A stretch of 64,000 nucleotides of DNA from positions 109,270-173,269 of the forward strand of contig SVCQ01000001.1 in NCBI GenBank assembly GCA_015058275.1. Reading direction: 5' to 3'. Made by a program: the position numbers and the translations under genes. Positions 21,990 to 31,699 of this stretch are shown in pieces. A model generated the notes under the pieces. It ran no database searches, was not told the DNA's origin, and was given only the letters and a program-made list of their open reading frames with translations. Every line of letters begins with the position of its first letter. The first letter of the stretch is position 1. The stretch is from Clostridiales bacterium (GTDB lineage: Bacteria > Bacillota > Clostridia > Peptostreptococcales > Anaerovoracaceae).

Positions 21990-24187
21990 GACTCCCCTCC
22001 GTTCTCGTTAACTTCGTTGCCTCTGACACTCTCGCCCTCCTGTTCGAGCTCATTGTAATAATCAAGTACGCTCTTTACCTCATCGATAGAATCCATGAAG
22101 GCCTCGACGCACTTAGGATCAAAGTGTGTCCCGGCATCTTCCTGTATGATGCTCACTGCCTTCTCAAACGGAATAGGAGGCTTATATATTCGCCTTGATG
22201 ATACGGCATCGAATACATCGGCTATAGCCATTATCCTGGCTGAAAGAGGTATATCCTCTCCCGAAAGACCTTCAGGATAGCCTTTGCCGTTCCATTTTTC
22301 GTGATGGTAGGCGGCCAGATTGCGTCCCTCCTCGAGATAGCTCTCGCCCTCAACAGACTCGATGACCCTGTCGAGCAGCTTCTTGCCCTCCGTAGTATGG
22401 GTCTTCATTATCTCGAACTCCTCATCCGTGAGCTTGCCCGGCTTATTGAGTATCACATCGGAAATGGCTATCTTGCCTATGTCATGAAGCGGAGCAGAAC
22501 GCTCTACATCGTAGATGAACTTATCCGTCAGCTGATCGCTGTAGTAGCCCTTGCGCCTGAGTCCCTCCATTATGATCCTGCAGTAGGCAGCGGTCTTGCG
22601 GACGTGGTTACCTGTATCGGAGTCCCTGCCTTCGACCATATCGGCCATGCTCATGATAAGGCCGTTCTGGAGCCTGAGTATGGATTCATTCTGAGCCTTT
22701 ATGTCCTTCATGTAGCTGACAGTATCCTCTGTCATCCTGCAGAATGCATTGTAGAGAGCTTCTATCTCATCATCGGTAGTGATCTTAAGATCGAGTACAC
22801 GTGAGAGGTTCCTTTCCATCTCAACTTCATCATCGACATCGTCACTGAACGCGAAGTCGCCCGCTGCCTTGGCCATGCTGTTGACAGGCAATACCAGCCT
22901 GTACTTGGTGATCCAAATGACCGTCACAAGTATGAGGATGAAGAATCCTACGAAGAGCAGGATGACCTTTATCGCAAATTCCTTTTCGTAAGCTGTAATA
23001 TCGTCAACTTTGACGTCGGCGCAGGCATAGCATACGCATTCGCCGGCAGAGTTCTTTACTGGCTCATAAGCCGTGAGCAGCCATCCGTAAGTATCGTTTG
23101 TCTCTATCGGCTCAATGCGCTCTCCTTTGAGAAGAGCCGGTATGTATTGAGTAAAGGATTCATCAAACGGTATGATCTCACCCGGAGGGGATCCTTCCAC
23201 ATCCTCGGTATCAAGATCGAAGACTACATGACATCCGTCCTCTTCTATCCTGTACACGTACAGATACTCGATGTCCGGTGTACTGTCTCTTATCCTTGTA
23301 AGCTGCTCTTTGGTCTCTTTATACCCTTCGGTGTCTTCACCATTTTTGAGATAAGCATCAACCATTTCCGGATCTACGCAGCTGCCTGCAAGCATAGCGA
23401 TGCCGTCAGCAGTCTTCATATGCTGTTCTTTTGAATAGTTGCGGAAGAGCGAAGAGCTGACACCGGTCACGGCAAGCGCAATGGCCAGCGATGCGATCAC
23501 GAGTATAAGTCCTATCCTGAAATTAAGAGAATTCCCTTTGAACTTCCAGGCCTCGGAGTTCAGTTCTTCCTCATCGAACGGTGTCTGCTCCCATCCGCTC
23601 AGCCAGAGTCTCGGCCTGATGTAATCTGGCACGAGCTTAACTATTATAAGAGCCGCAAAAACGCTTAACCCCTTATCTATGAAGTCGAGTGCATAGTTTG
23701 ATATGAGATGCGACATGAAGGTGCCTGTATGCAGGTTTGTCCTGCACCACTCTAACCAGACAAAAGATGTTCCCTCTGTCGACGGGCCATATACGGACCA
23801 TGTTATGACACCTCCATAGACTCCTCCGAAGAATGCAAGTATCGCTATATAGAGCAGCAGGAAACCCGGTGTCTTCAGCTTGTCTTTTCGATGCAGATAT
23901 ACGGTCACAAGCGCTATAAGAGCACTCACGGAAGCATAATAGATGGATGATTTGTCAAAGAAGATGAAATTGATGATATTGTTGATGACACCGGTGATGA
24001 TACCCGGCAGATAGCCGCCGAGTATGGACGCAGCTATGGTGCCGATATTATCAAGATAAAGCGGCAGTCCAAGCGCGCTGACAATATAAGATCCGCCGTA
24101 ATTCAGCAGCACACCGGCCAGAATAGGCAGCAGAGCTAAAGTACTGTTGTACGATGTCTTCATGTCTTTGAGCTGATTGTCCATCAT
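21986..24187 (-). CDS. HD-GYP domain protein with ECF S-component-like membrane N-terminus, extracytoplasmic sensor and HAMP-like linker
   Basis: HDIGKIAISDVILNKPGKL, THTTEGKKLLD, YHHEKWNGKGYPEGL, IMAIADVFDAVSS; multi-TM N-terminus. Confidence 0.88.
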   Translation of the reverse strand: MMDNQLKDMKTSYNSTLALLPILAGVLLNYGGSYIVSALGLPLYLDNIGTIAASILGGYLPGIITGVINNIINFIFFDKSSIYYASVSALIALVTVYLHRKDKLKTPGFLLLYIAILAFFGGVYGGVITWSVYGPSTEGTSFVWLEWCRTNLHTGTFMSHLISNYALDFIDKGLSVFAALIIVKLVPDYIRPRLWLSGWEQTPFDEEELNSEAWKFKGNSLNFRIGLILVIASLAIALAVTGVSSSLFRNYSKEQHMKTADGIAMLAGSCVDPEMVDAYLKNGEDTEGYKETKEQLTRIRDSTPDIEYLYVYRIEEDGCHVVFDLDTEDVEGSPPGEIIPFDESFTQYIPALLKGERIEPIETNDTYGWLLTAYEPVKNSAGECVCYACADVKVDDITAYEKEFAIKVILLFVGFFILILVTVIWITKYRLVLPVNSMAKAAGDFAFSDDVDDEVEMERNLSRVLDLKITTDDEIEALYNAFCRMTEDTVSYMKDIKAQNESILRLQNGLIMSMADMVEGRDSDTGNHVRKTAAYCRIIMEGLRRKGYYSDQLTDKFIYDVERSAPLHDIGKIAISDVILNKPGKLTDEEFEIMKTHTTEGKKLLDRVIESVEGESYLEEGRNLAAYHHEKWNGKGYPEGLSGEDIPLSARIMAIADVFDAVSSRRIYKPPIPFEKAVSIIQEDAGTHFDPKCVEAFMDSIDEVKSVLDYYNELEQEGESVRGNEVNENGGES

Positions 24188-24199
24188 ATTACCTCATGA

Positions 24200-25225
24200 T
24201 CACGGGCAGGCGGATATTGCGACAAGTTCCAGCGCTGTATCCTTATCTATGTCGCCTCTTTTGATGTCCCTGTCTGTATTGTAAAGATCCGTAAGGATCC
24301 TTTTGATGCGCTTCCTGTGATAACGACCCGCTGCGCTGTAGGCTCTTTTGAAGCGGAATTCGTTGACTCCTGTCCTCCTGGCCATCGCAGAGAGGCTGTA
24401 GCCTCTGTCAGAGAGCTCCAGCGAGTCGTACATGATCTCAAACTGCTTTGTTAATAGAGCCAGCACGGCCATAGCGCCGTCGTCATCACGAATGATGGCC
24501 TCAGCTATTGCAAGAGCCTTGCCGCGGTCGCCTGCCATAAGAGCGTCTACCAGATTGAACACAAAGCGGTCGCTGTCTCCTATGAATATCTCCTCAATAA
24601 GAGAAGCAGATATATCCTCGCCTTCGCAGGCTTTTACCGTCTTGGATATGTCTTTGTCGAGCTGAGACAGATCATAGGCGCTCCCTTTGTTGTAATAGCC
24701 TGTCACGTCGATCATGTGATCGAGCTCGCGCCTTGATATCAGCTTGCCGGCCGAATGGACACGCTTGGTGATGAATGCCTTGAGATCGGCTCTCTCAAGC
24801 CTTGCGAACTCGTAGGCGCCGCAGGCTTTGATCATCTTGCGGCCGTAGGCACTGATATCATCAGAGTATCTGCTCTCGATTCTGAATATGACTATTGATG
24901 AGTCCTGCCTCTGTGAAGCAAACTCAAGGAGCTCATCGGCTCCGGGATCGACTGTCTTCCTGTAAAGCGGCAGGTAGTTCCTGACCACGACTACACGCTT
25001 TGGCGAGAACATCGAATACGCTCTGGCCTCTGCCATTATGTCGTATGCGCCCACCTGATCGCCTTCAAGCACCCTGACATCAAGGTCACGGCTCTCCTCG
25101 TCGACATTGTCCTCTATGAGCCTGGCTACTGCCCAGTCCATAAGGTAATCCTCTGCTCCGTAAAACATCAGGACATCCTTTAATATGCCCTTTTTTCTGT
25201 CATTTACAAAGTCCTTATAGGCCAT
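24200..25225 (-). CDS. holA: DNA polymerase III subunit delta
   Basis: LMFYGAEDYLMDWAVARL..KRVVVVRNYLPL; ends in LTDLYNTDRDIKRGDIDKDTALELV. Confidence 0.9.
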   Translation of the reverse strand: MAYKDFVNDRKKGILKDVLMFYGAEDYLMDWAVARLIEDNVDEESRDLDVRVLEGDQVGAYDIMAEARAYSMFSPKRVVVVRNYLPLYRKTVDPGADELLEFASQRQDSSIVIFRIESRYSDDISAYGRKMIKACGAYEFARLERADLKAFITKRVHSAGKLISRRELDHMIDVTGYYNKGSAYDLSQLDKDISKTVKACEGEDISASLIEEIFIGDSDRFVFNLVDALMAGDRGKALAIAEAIIRDDDGAMAVLALLTKQFEIMYDSLELSDRGYSLSAMARRTGVNEFRFKRAYSAAGRYHRKRIKRILTDLYNTDRDIKRGDIDKDTALELVAISACP

Positions 25226-27557
25226 CAGCTCTCCCCGGTCTGAAGGTATCGACCTTCAGTCTGTCTTTACGTATATCTATACCCACGGCACCGCTAAGGT
25301 CTGTCCTGTAGATGAGTATGCCTCTGGCCTCGAGACGCTCTATCGTCTGCGCGTGAGGATGTCCGTAAAAGTTGCCTGTACCGACCTGTATCACAGCGAT
25401 CTCAGGGGCTGCCGCATCCAGAAAAGCCTCGGATGAACTCGATTTACTGCCGTGGTGCGCGACCTTTAAAATGTCGCATTTAAGTACGTCCGTACCATCG
25501 TAGTATTTTAACATATCAGCTTCATCACTCTCAAGAAGATCGCCTGTTATCATGAGCCTGACACCCTTGTAATTTATGACGTACACATTGTTGTGTTCGT
25601 TTGGATCATCGGCGCTTACAGGTGATGAAGCTTCTCTCACCGGCCATATAGAATCTATGTAAACATCTTCTGTCAGTCTGATGCGGCAAAACGGCTCTAT
25701 GTAGTATGCCTTCTCTATCACCTCGCCCCCGCCACGGTAATCCGAAGGGATACCTATCCTGCCTATAGGGAAGTCCTCTGCCAGCTCAGTGATGCCTTTA
25801 TAATGGTCCATATGAAGGTGTGTGACCAAAGCCATGTCCAGAGCATCGGTTCCGCCGTGTAGGAGGTAAGGCGTCAGTATGCGCTCTCCCACATTGAAAT
25901 CCTGTTTGCCTCCGCCGTCTATCAGCAGGTGATGACCGCCCGCTCTTATGTGAGTGCAGTCGCCCTGACCTACGGATACGAAGACTACTTCATCGTCAGC
26001 AAAGCTGTCATACAGGCAGGCTCCCAGCATCATCACTGGCATCATCAGTAGAGCAGCGCTTCTGGAGATATCCCTGCCTTCCTTCCTTAATATTTTTATC
26101 CTGGTCCATTCTGTTGACAGACCGAATACCGTAATATAAATAGCGAGCGTGAGTGCCGCTCCAAGTCCTGCCACCCTGTACGAAAAGGACCCGTCCATCA
26201 TCAGCAGATTATTGACCTTCATCACCGCGTATGCCAGGAGCTCAGCGATCCATATGCCGGGTCCGGGGAACTGCCCTGTTACAACAGCTATCATCAGCAT
26301 CAGTATGCATACAGGCACCAGCAGCGATGAGATCAGTATCACAGGTATATTTATGAATACAGCAAGCGGGTTTATCCTGTAGAACGTATAGGCAGTCAGC
26401 GGTATGGTTCCGAGTTGCACTGAGATAAGAACGCCCATGGCCTCACCTGTAAATGATGATACCGGTCTTGTCAGAAACGCTATCCCGCTCATCGCAAGAA
26501 ACGAAAGCTCGAAGCCCGTATCTAAAAGCTGATACGGCTGCCATATCAATATGATAAGAGCCGCAAGGCTTACCGATGTGAGCAGATCAAAAGGCCTTTT
26601 GAAATGTATGGCTAGTATGCTTATGCTCATGACTATGCAGGCTCTTATGGTAGCCGGGCTCCACAGTGTCATCTCGCCGTACATGATCATCACTGCTATT
26701 ATCCCGAGAGCTGCTGTTTTTGTCCTCCTGCGGCCCGACAGCATACGAAGGAGTGCATACAGGAATCCCATATGAAGTCCGCTTACAGCAAGGATATGGC
26801 CCGTAGAATTGATATTGAATTCTTCTTTGAGCTCACTGCTTATATCCCTCTTGTCGCCAAACACAACTCCTCTGATAAAGCCTGCGGTCTCATCATCAAA
26901 GCTGTCTATAAAAGCCTCTCTCGTCCTGAAGAGATACCTCCGGAATCTCTCTGCTGGGCTGTTTCCTTCCTGGACGACATCTATCCCGCCGGCTTTGAAC
27001 CAGACTGCAACTCCCCTTGCTCTCAAGTACCTCTTGTAGTCAAAGCATCCGGGATTATCGGCGGATAGTACCTGTCTGTACTCACCCCCGGCCTCGATAA
27101 GCGCTCCGGTAAGCTCGTAAGCCTCGTCATATACTATATCTCCCGTCATATCCGTTGCGGGATGAGTGTCATAGTCATATAAGGCCAGCTGCATCAGACG
27201 CGGACCGCCGTATCTGCGTCCGCATCTTACGATAAGGCTTATCCTCTCGTCGTTCTCCGAGGCCGAGACCACTTTACATCTGATCCTGGCTTCGACCCCC
27301 TCATACTTTGAGGCTTCGTACTCATAAAGCGTATATCTTACGGCAAATGAGAGGAAGCCGCATATCATTACGGCTATCATTATCAGCTTGGCTCTGCGCA
27401 TTCGGTTAATATCCCCGCCTGCAAACAGAACAGCTATGGACAGCGCAATCATAAAGCCGATCGCTTCTGCTGTCCTGAGGCTCTCCAACATAAAAAAGCC
27501 GGCGGCGATACCGGCTGTGTACATTATTGTGAATGATGTCAGCTTCCTTCTGAGCAT
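25215..27557 (-). CDS. comEC: DNA internalization-related competence protein ComEC/Rec2
   Basis: Competence domain SGLHMGFLYALLRML, many TM segments, C-terminal MBL fold VSVGQGDCTHIRAGGHHLLIDGG..VTHLHMDHYKG; preferred start MLRRKL at 27557 behind AGGAGA (ORF track 27578). Confidence 0.94.
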   Translation of the reverse strand: MLRRKLTSFTIMYTAGIAAGFFMLESLRTAEAIGFMIALSIAVLFAGGDINRMRRAKLIMIAVMICGFLSFAVRYTLYEYEASKYEGVEARIRCKVVSASENDERISLIVRCGRRYGGPRLMQLALYDYDTHPATDMTGDIVYDEAYELTGALIEAGGEYRQVLSADNPGCFDYKRYLRARGVAVWFKAGGIDVVQEGNSPAERFRRYLFRTREAFIDSFDDETAGFIRGVVFGDKRDISSELKEEFNINSTGHILAVSGLHMGFLYALLRMLSGRRRTKTAALGIIAVMIMYGEMTLWSPATIRACIVMSISILAIHFKRPFDLLTSVSLAALIILIWQPYQLLDTGFELSFLAMSGIAFLTRPVSSFTGEAMGVLISVQLGTIPLTAYTFYRINPLAVFINIPVILISSLLVPVCILMLMIAVVTGQFPGPGIWIAELLAYAVMKVNNLLMMDGSFSYRVAGLGAALTLAIYITVFGLSTEWTRIKILRKEGRDISRSAALLMMPVMMLGACLYDSFADDEVVFVSVGQGDCTHIRAGGHHLLIDGGGKQDFNVGERILTPYLLHGGTDALDMALVTHLHMDHYKGITELAEDFPIGRIGIPSDYRGGGEVIEKAYYIEPFCRIRLTEDVYIDSIWPVREASSPVSADDPNEHNNVYVINYKGVRLMITGDLLESDEADMLKYYDGTDVLKCDILKVAHHGSKSSSSEAFLDAAAPEIAVIQVGTGNFYGHPHAQTIERLEARGILIYRTDLSGAVGIDIRKDRLKVDTFRPGRADGL

Positions 27558-27602
27558 GGCAGGTATCTCCTGCCACAATTTTACTTATCCGTGGCCTTCG
27601 AT

Positions 27603-27655
27603 ACTGTACAAGTATGGCCATTAAAATTTTGTCGGATCCCGGGCATTTTTTGCAG
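27603..27655 (-). promoter_or_regulatory. Conserved upstream element, copy 1 (46 nt before the comEC start)
   Basis: ACTGTACAAGTATGGCCATTAAAATTTTGTCGGATCCCGGGCATTTTTTGCAG (+ strand) aligns without gaps to 63465-63517, 42/53 identical. Confidence 0.6.
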
Positions 27656-27693
27656 GAGGAACATATCAGGCGCCGTGATCACGGGGAACGGCG

Positions 27694-28338
27694 TTATCCA
27701 CATATGCCTTTTATCTCTGCGTCCCTGTCAGGTGCCCTGAATACAGCAGAGCCGGCTACGATGATATCGACACCGGCATCTCTTACAAGATGAGCATTGA
27801 CGGAGCCTATGCCTCCGTCAACTTCGATCTCATAACTCAGACCGAGGTCATCGCGTTTGTCACGGTAGTACTCTATCTTTGGGAGAGACGAATCCATGAA
27901 CTTCTGTCCTCCGAATCCGGGCTCCACGGACATCACAAGTATGAGGTCTATATCAGCAAGGTAATCTTCGAGCACCTCAGGAGAAGTACCCGGCTTGACA
28001 GATACACCGGCTTTGACCCCATGCTCCTTGATGATCCTTACAGTAGCGGCAAGATCGCTGCAGGCCTCATAATGCACGGTTATGAATTCTGTATTATCGG
28101 TAACGAATCTGTCGATATATCTTACCGGCTCAGTTACCATCAGATGCACGTCAAACGGTACCGATGCATCCTCTTTGATGCTCTTCATAACATCAGGTCC
28201 GAAGCTGATATTAGGGACAAACATACCGTCCATGACATCAATATGCAGGTAATCTATGCCTCTTGAGCATACGTCCCTGACGTCTTCTCCCAGTCTTGAA
28301 AAGTCAGCTGCAAGTATCGATGGTGCTATCTTTGCCAT
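27694..28338 (-). CDS. rpe: Ribulose-phosphate 3-epimerase
   Basis: APSILAADFSRLGEDV, LHIDVMDGMFVPNISFGP, VMSVEPGFGGQKF, EVDGGIG. Confidence 0.96.
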   Translation of the reverse strand: MAKIAPSILAADFSRLGEDVRDVCSRGIDYLHIDVMDGMFVPNISFGPDVMKSIKEDASVPFDVHLMVTEPVRYIDRFVTDNTEFITVHYEACSDLAATVRIIKEHGVKAGVSVKPGTSPEVLEDYLADIDLILVMSVEPGFGGQKFMDSSLPKIEYYRDKRDDLGLSYEIEVDGGIGSVNAHLVRDAGVDIIVAGSAVFRAPDRDAEIKGICG

Positions 28339-29213
28339 TGTTTTACCTCTTCTGTGATCATGATGTATGAATCGTATCTGCTCTTTGAGATATTTCCTTT
28401 CGCAAGAGCCTCCTTGACCCTGCAGTCGGGCTCATTGATGTGCATGCAGTCGGCATATCTGCAGTCAGTCTGATACTCTCTGAATTCAGGAAAGAGATCT
28501 CTTACCTCCCTGACGTCGATCTTTGGCATATCGAGTGAAGTGAAGCCCGGAGTGTCGTACAGCATAGTGCCGTCGCTCAGCGGGAATATCTCCACATGAC
28601 GAGTAGTATGCCTGCCCCTTCCGGTCCTGGAGCTGATATCCCCGGTCTCGGCCAGCGCATCCTGTACATCCGAATCCCCGCGAAGGAGATTTGTGATCGT
28701 AGACTTGCCTACTCCTGACGGCCCCGCAAGCGCTGTCCTGCGCCCCCTGATAAGGCCGCGCAGATCATCCGTCCCCTCTCCTGTGATGCCGTTGACGCAT
28801 ACTGCCGGATATACCCGTCCGTATAGATCACGGGCCTCAGCAAGAGCTTCCGGAGATGCAAGGTCAGTCTTTGATATGCATATCACGGGACTTATGCCCG
28901 CAAGCTCACACCCTGCGATAAGCTTGTCTATCACCGGATAGTTTACCTCAGGCTTGACTAACGAAAACACGACTACCAGTACATCCAGATTGGATACCGG
29001 CGGTCGTGTCAGGTAGTTCCTGCGTTCGATCACTCTGTTGATGACGCACTCGTCATCCTTGTCGTTGACATCGATCTCAAAATCCACGACATCACCGACA
29101 TAGATGAGTTCTTTATTACGTTTGAGGTTCCCGCGGGCTTTGCCCATGACAGTGATATTGCCGTCATGGACAAAGTAGAAACCTCCGATTCCCTTAACTA
29201 CGGTACCTGTCAT
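28326..29213 (-). CDS. rsgA: Ribosome small subunit-dependent GTPase A
   Basis: ALAGPSGVGKSTITNLL, DTPGFTSLDM, C-x-C-x-H zinc motif DCRYADCMHINEPDC. Confidence 0.95.
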   Translation of the reverse strand: MTGTVVKGIGGFYFVHDGNITVMGKARGNLKRNKELIYVGDVVDFEIDVNDKDDECVINRVIERRNYLTRPPVSNLDVLVVVFSLVKPEVNYPVIDKLIAGCELAGISPVICISKTDLASPEALAEARDLYGRVYPAVCVNGITGEGTDDLRGLIRGRRTALAGPSGVGKSTITNLLRGDSDVQDALAETGDISSRTGRGRHTTRHVEIFPLSDGTMLYDTPGFTSLDMPKIDVREVRDLFPEFREYQTDCRYADCMHINEPDCRVKEALAKGNISKSRYDSYIMITEEVKQWQR

Positions 29214-29227
29214 ATATCACCGGCCCG

Positions 29228-30943
29228 TCAGTTGGTGCCTTCGGCTGGCTGGCCTTCGGCAGGCGTTTCAGGTGTCTCAGGCTTTGGCTCCGGACCGGAG
29301 CTGACCTCGAGGTCAATGGTGGAGCCCTTTTCGAGCTGCATGCCCGCCTGCCACTGCTGATATGTGACATAGCCCTTGCCTATCGAGTCGTCCCAGTCAT
29401 ATGAGATGTTGCCGACCTTGAATCCTGCGGACTTGATGGCCTTTTCGGCATCTTCGAGGCTCATCCTCGTTACAGAAGGAACGGAAGCTTTCTCAACGCC
29501 CTTACCGTCGGAGACAACGATATTGATCTTGCTCTCCTTGTCAAGGGATGTACCTGCGACAGGGTCCTGTTCGAGGACAAGTCCGGCATCCTCAGGCGAA
29601 GTGATTATCTTTTTATTGCCGAGCTTGTAGCCGTGGCTCTCAAGGAATGCCTCGACATCATCTGCCTGCATTCCTACTACGTTAGGTACGAGGCCTTCTT
29701 TGCTGCCCTTGGACAGATTGATGGTGATAGTGCCTTCCTTTGGAGTCTCCGTACCCGGCTCAGGATCCTGGAGAGCGACCCTGCCCTCGGCGTAATCCGA
29801 AGAGTAGATGTCCTTGCCCTGCTTGATCTTGAAGCCCTCCTCCTCAGCCTTTGCTGTGGCCTCCTCAAGAGTCATGTCAAGGAGATCAGGAGCTGCCTTG
29901 GTATCTGAGAATACGCCCATCTTCCAGGCGGCAAAGAGTCCGACGCAGAGCAGCAGAGCTGCGATCACTCCGGCGATGATGGCGATCTTCTTTTTGTTTT
30001 GTTTTTTCCTCTCGCGTTCCCTCTCTTCGACCTTTTGTTCGACGTTCTTTTCGAAGTCTTCTTTGCGTTTATTGCGCTTTTCGATGACCTCTGTGGACTC
30101 GAAGATCGAAGGTCCGGCAACGTTAGTTACGAAGGAGATGTTTTCGAGCTCCTGAATGAGCTCATCGGCACTTGCGTACCTGTTGGTCTGGTACTTGCTG
30201 GTCGCCTTCATGACGCATCTGTCAAGTGCAGGCGGGATGCCCGGCTCGAGTTCGATAGGCGGAACTATCTCTTCGTTGATATGCTTGAGAGCGACTGTGA
30301 CAGGATTGTCTCCGTCGAACGGAACCTTGCCTGTGAGCATCTCGTACATAACGATTCCGAGAGAATAAATATCCGAGCGCTCATCGACGTAATTGCCTCT
30401 GGCCTGCTCAGGCGAGAAGTAATGGACGGATCCGACGATCTTGCTGCCCGTCGAAAGCGTCGCGTCATTGACCGCTCTTGCTATACCGAAGTCTGCCAGC
30501 TTGGCGACTCCGTCCTCTGTGATCATGATGTTGTGAGGCTTGACGTCTCTGTGGATGATCTTATTTTTGTGGGCGACTCTGAGGGCTGCGGCCACCTGCT
30601 TGGAGATATCGATTACCTTGCGGTAGTCCATCGGAGCCTCGCGCTCGATGATCTTATTGAGGGTATCGCCCTCGATAAGCTCCATGACGATGTAGTTGAT
30701 ATTGCCCTCGCGGCCTACGTCATATACGCCTACGATATTAGGATGGGAAAGCCCGGCTGCAGCCTGCGACTCTCTCTTGAAATTCTCAACAAAAGTAGCA
30801 TCCTTGGTAAATTCAGGCCTAAGGATCTTGACGGCGATGAATCTGTTAAGGAGTTTGTCTTTGCCTTTATATACGACAGCCATACCGCCGTCGCCGATCT
30901 TCTCAAGAAGCTCGTATCGTCCGGAAAGTACTCTGCTAGCCAT
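29228..30943 (-). CDS. prkC: PASTA-domain Ser/Thr protein kinase
   Basis: GDGGMAVVYKGKD, IIHRDVKPHNIMIT, ADFGIARAV, TM segment, three PASTA repeats. Confidence 0.95.
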   Translation of the reverse strand: MASRVLSGRYELLEKIGDGGMAVVYKGKDKLLNRFIAVKILRPEFTKDATFVENFKRESQAAAGLSHPNIVGVYDVGREGNINYIVMELIEGDTLNKIIEREAPMDYRKVIDISKQVAAALRVAHKNKIIHRDVKPHNIMITEDGVAKLADFGIARAVNDATLSTGSKIVGSVHYFSPEQARGNYVDERSDIYSLGIVMYEMLTGKVPFDGDNPVTVALKHINEEIVPPIELEPGIPPALDRCVMKATSKYQTNRYASADELIQELENISFVTNVAGPSIFESTEVIEKRNKRKEDFEKNVEQKVEERERERKKQNKKKIAIIAGVIAALLLCVGLFAAWKMGVFSDTKAAPDLLDMTLEEATAKAEEEGFKIKQGKDIYSSDYAEGRVALQDPEPGTETPKEGTITINLSKGSKEGLVPNVVGMQADDVEAFLESHGYKLGNKKIITSPEDAGLVLEQDPVAGTSLDKESKINIVVSDGKGVEKASVPSVTRMSLEDAEKAIKSAGFKVGNISYDWDDSIGKGYVTYQQWQAGMQLEKGSTIDLEVSSGPEPKPETPETPAEGQPAEGTN

Positions 30944-30946
30944 GCT

Positions 30947-31678
30947 TTAACCCTCCAAGTCTACGCAAATGACGGAGATATTGTCGTTGCCGCCATTTTC
31001 GTTGGCCATTTTGACAAGGTCCTCGGCGCATCTGGACATGTCCGAAGCCCTGACAACTGTACTCAGGATGGTCTCATCGTCTACCTCGTCATAAAGACCG
31101 TCACTGCAGAGGAGGATGCGGTCGCCGCTCTCGAGCGGTACGCAGAAGCAGTCCGGCTCGTTGTTGGCATTGGCGCCTATGGCTCTTGTGATCACGTTTT
31201 TGCGCGCGTGAACATGAGCCTCCTCTTTGCTGATGGCTCCCATCTTGACCAGGTCGTTGACGTAAGTATGATCATCTGTGATCTGCTGGATGACATCGTC
31301 ATGCATGAGGTAGACTCTGCTGTCTCCTACATTGGCGACGTACATTTCAGTGTCCTTGATATATGCGAATGCAAGTGTCGTAGCCATGCCTGCGTACTGA
31401 GGCTTGGCCTCGGACAGTTTGATGATGAACTGGTTGACGTAATTGACAGCTGCCCTGAAGTATCTGAAAACCTCATCACGCGAACCCAGCCATTCAGGCG
31501 GATTGTGGCGGACGAATTTCTCAAGCGCATCCAGTGCAGACTGGCTTGCGATCTCGCCGGAGCGATTGCCTCCGACACCGTCAGCAAGCATAAAGAAACG
31601 GAGATCCTCGCAGGCTCTTACCGAGTCTTCGTTAGTAGGTCTCCTCCTGCCTCTGTCTGTCATGTAACCTGTCTTCAT
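30947..31678 (-). CDS. PP2C-family protein phosphatase (Stp/PrpC)
   Basis: TDRGRRRPTNEDSVRA, MLADGVGGNRSGEIAS, VGDSRVYLMHD, LLCSDGLYDEV, GGNDNISVI. Confidence 0.95.
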   Translation of the reverse strand: MKTGYMTDRGRRRPTNEDSVRACEDLRFFMLADGVGGNRSGEIASQSALDALEKFVRHNPPEWLGSRDEVFRYFRAAVNYVNQFIIKLSEAKPQYAGMATTLAFAYIKDTEMYVANVGDSRVYLMHDDVIQQITDDHTYVNDLVKMGAISKEEAHVHARKNVITRAIGANANNEPDCFCVPLESGDRILLCSDGLYDEVDDETILSTVVRASDMSRCAEDLVKMANENGGNDNISVICVDLEG

Positions 31679-31699
31679 ACTGATACTGTCTCCAAACTG

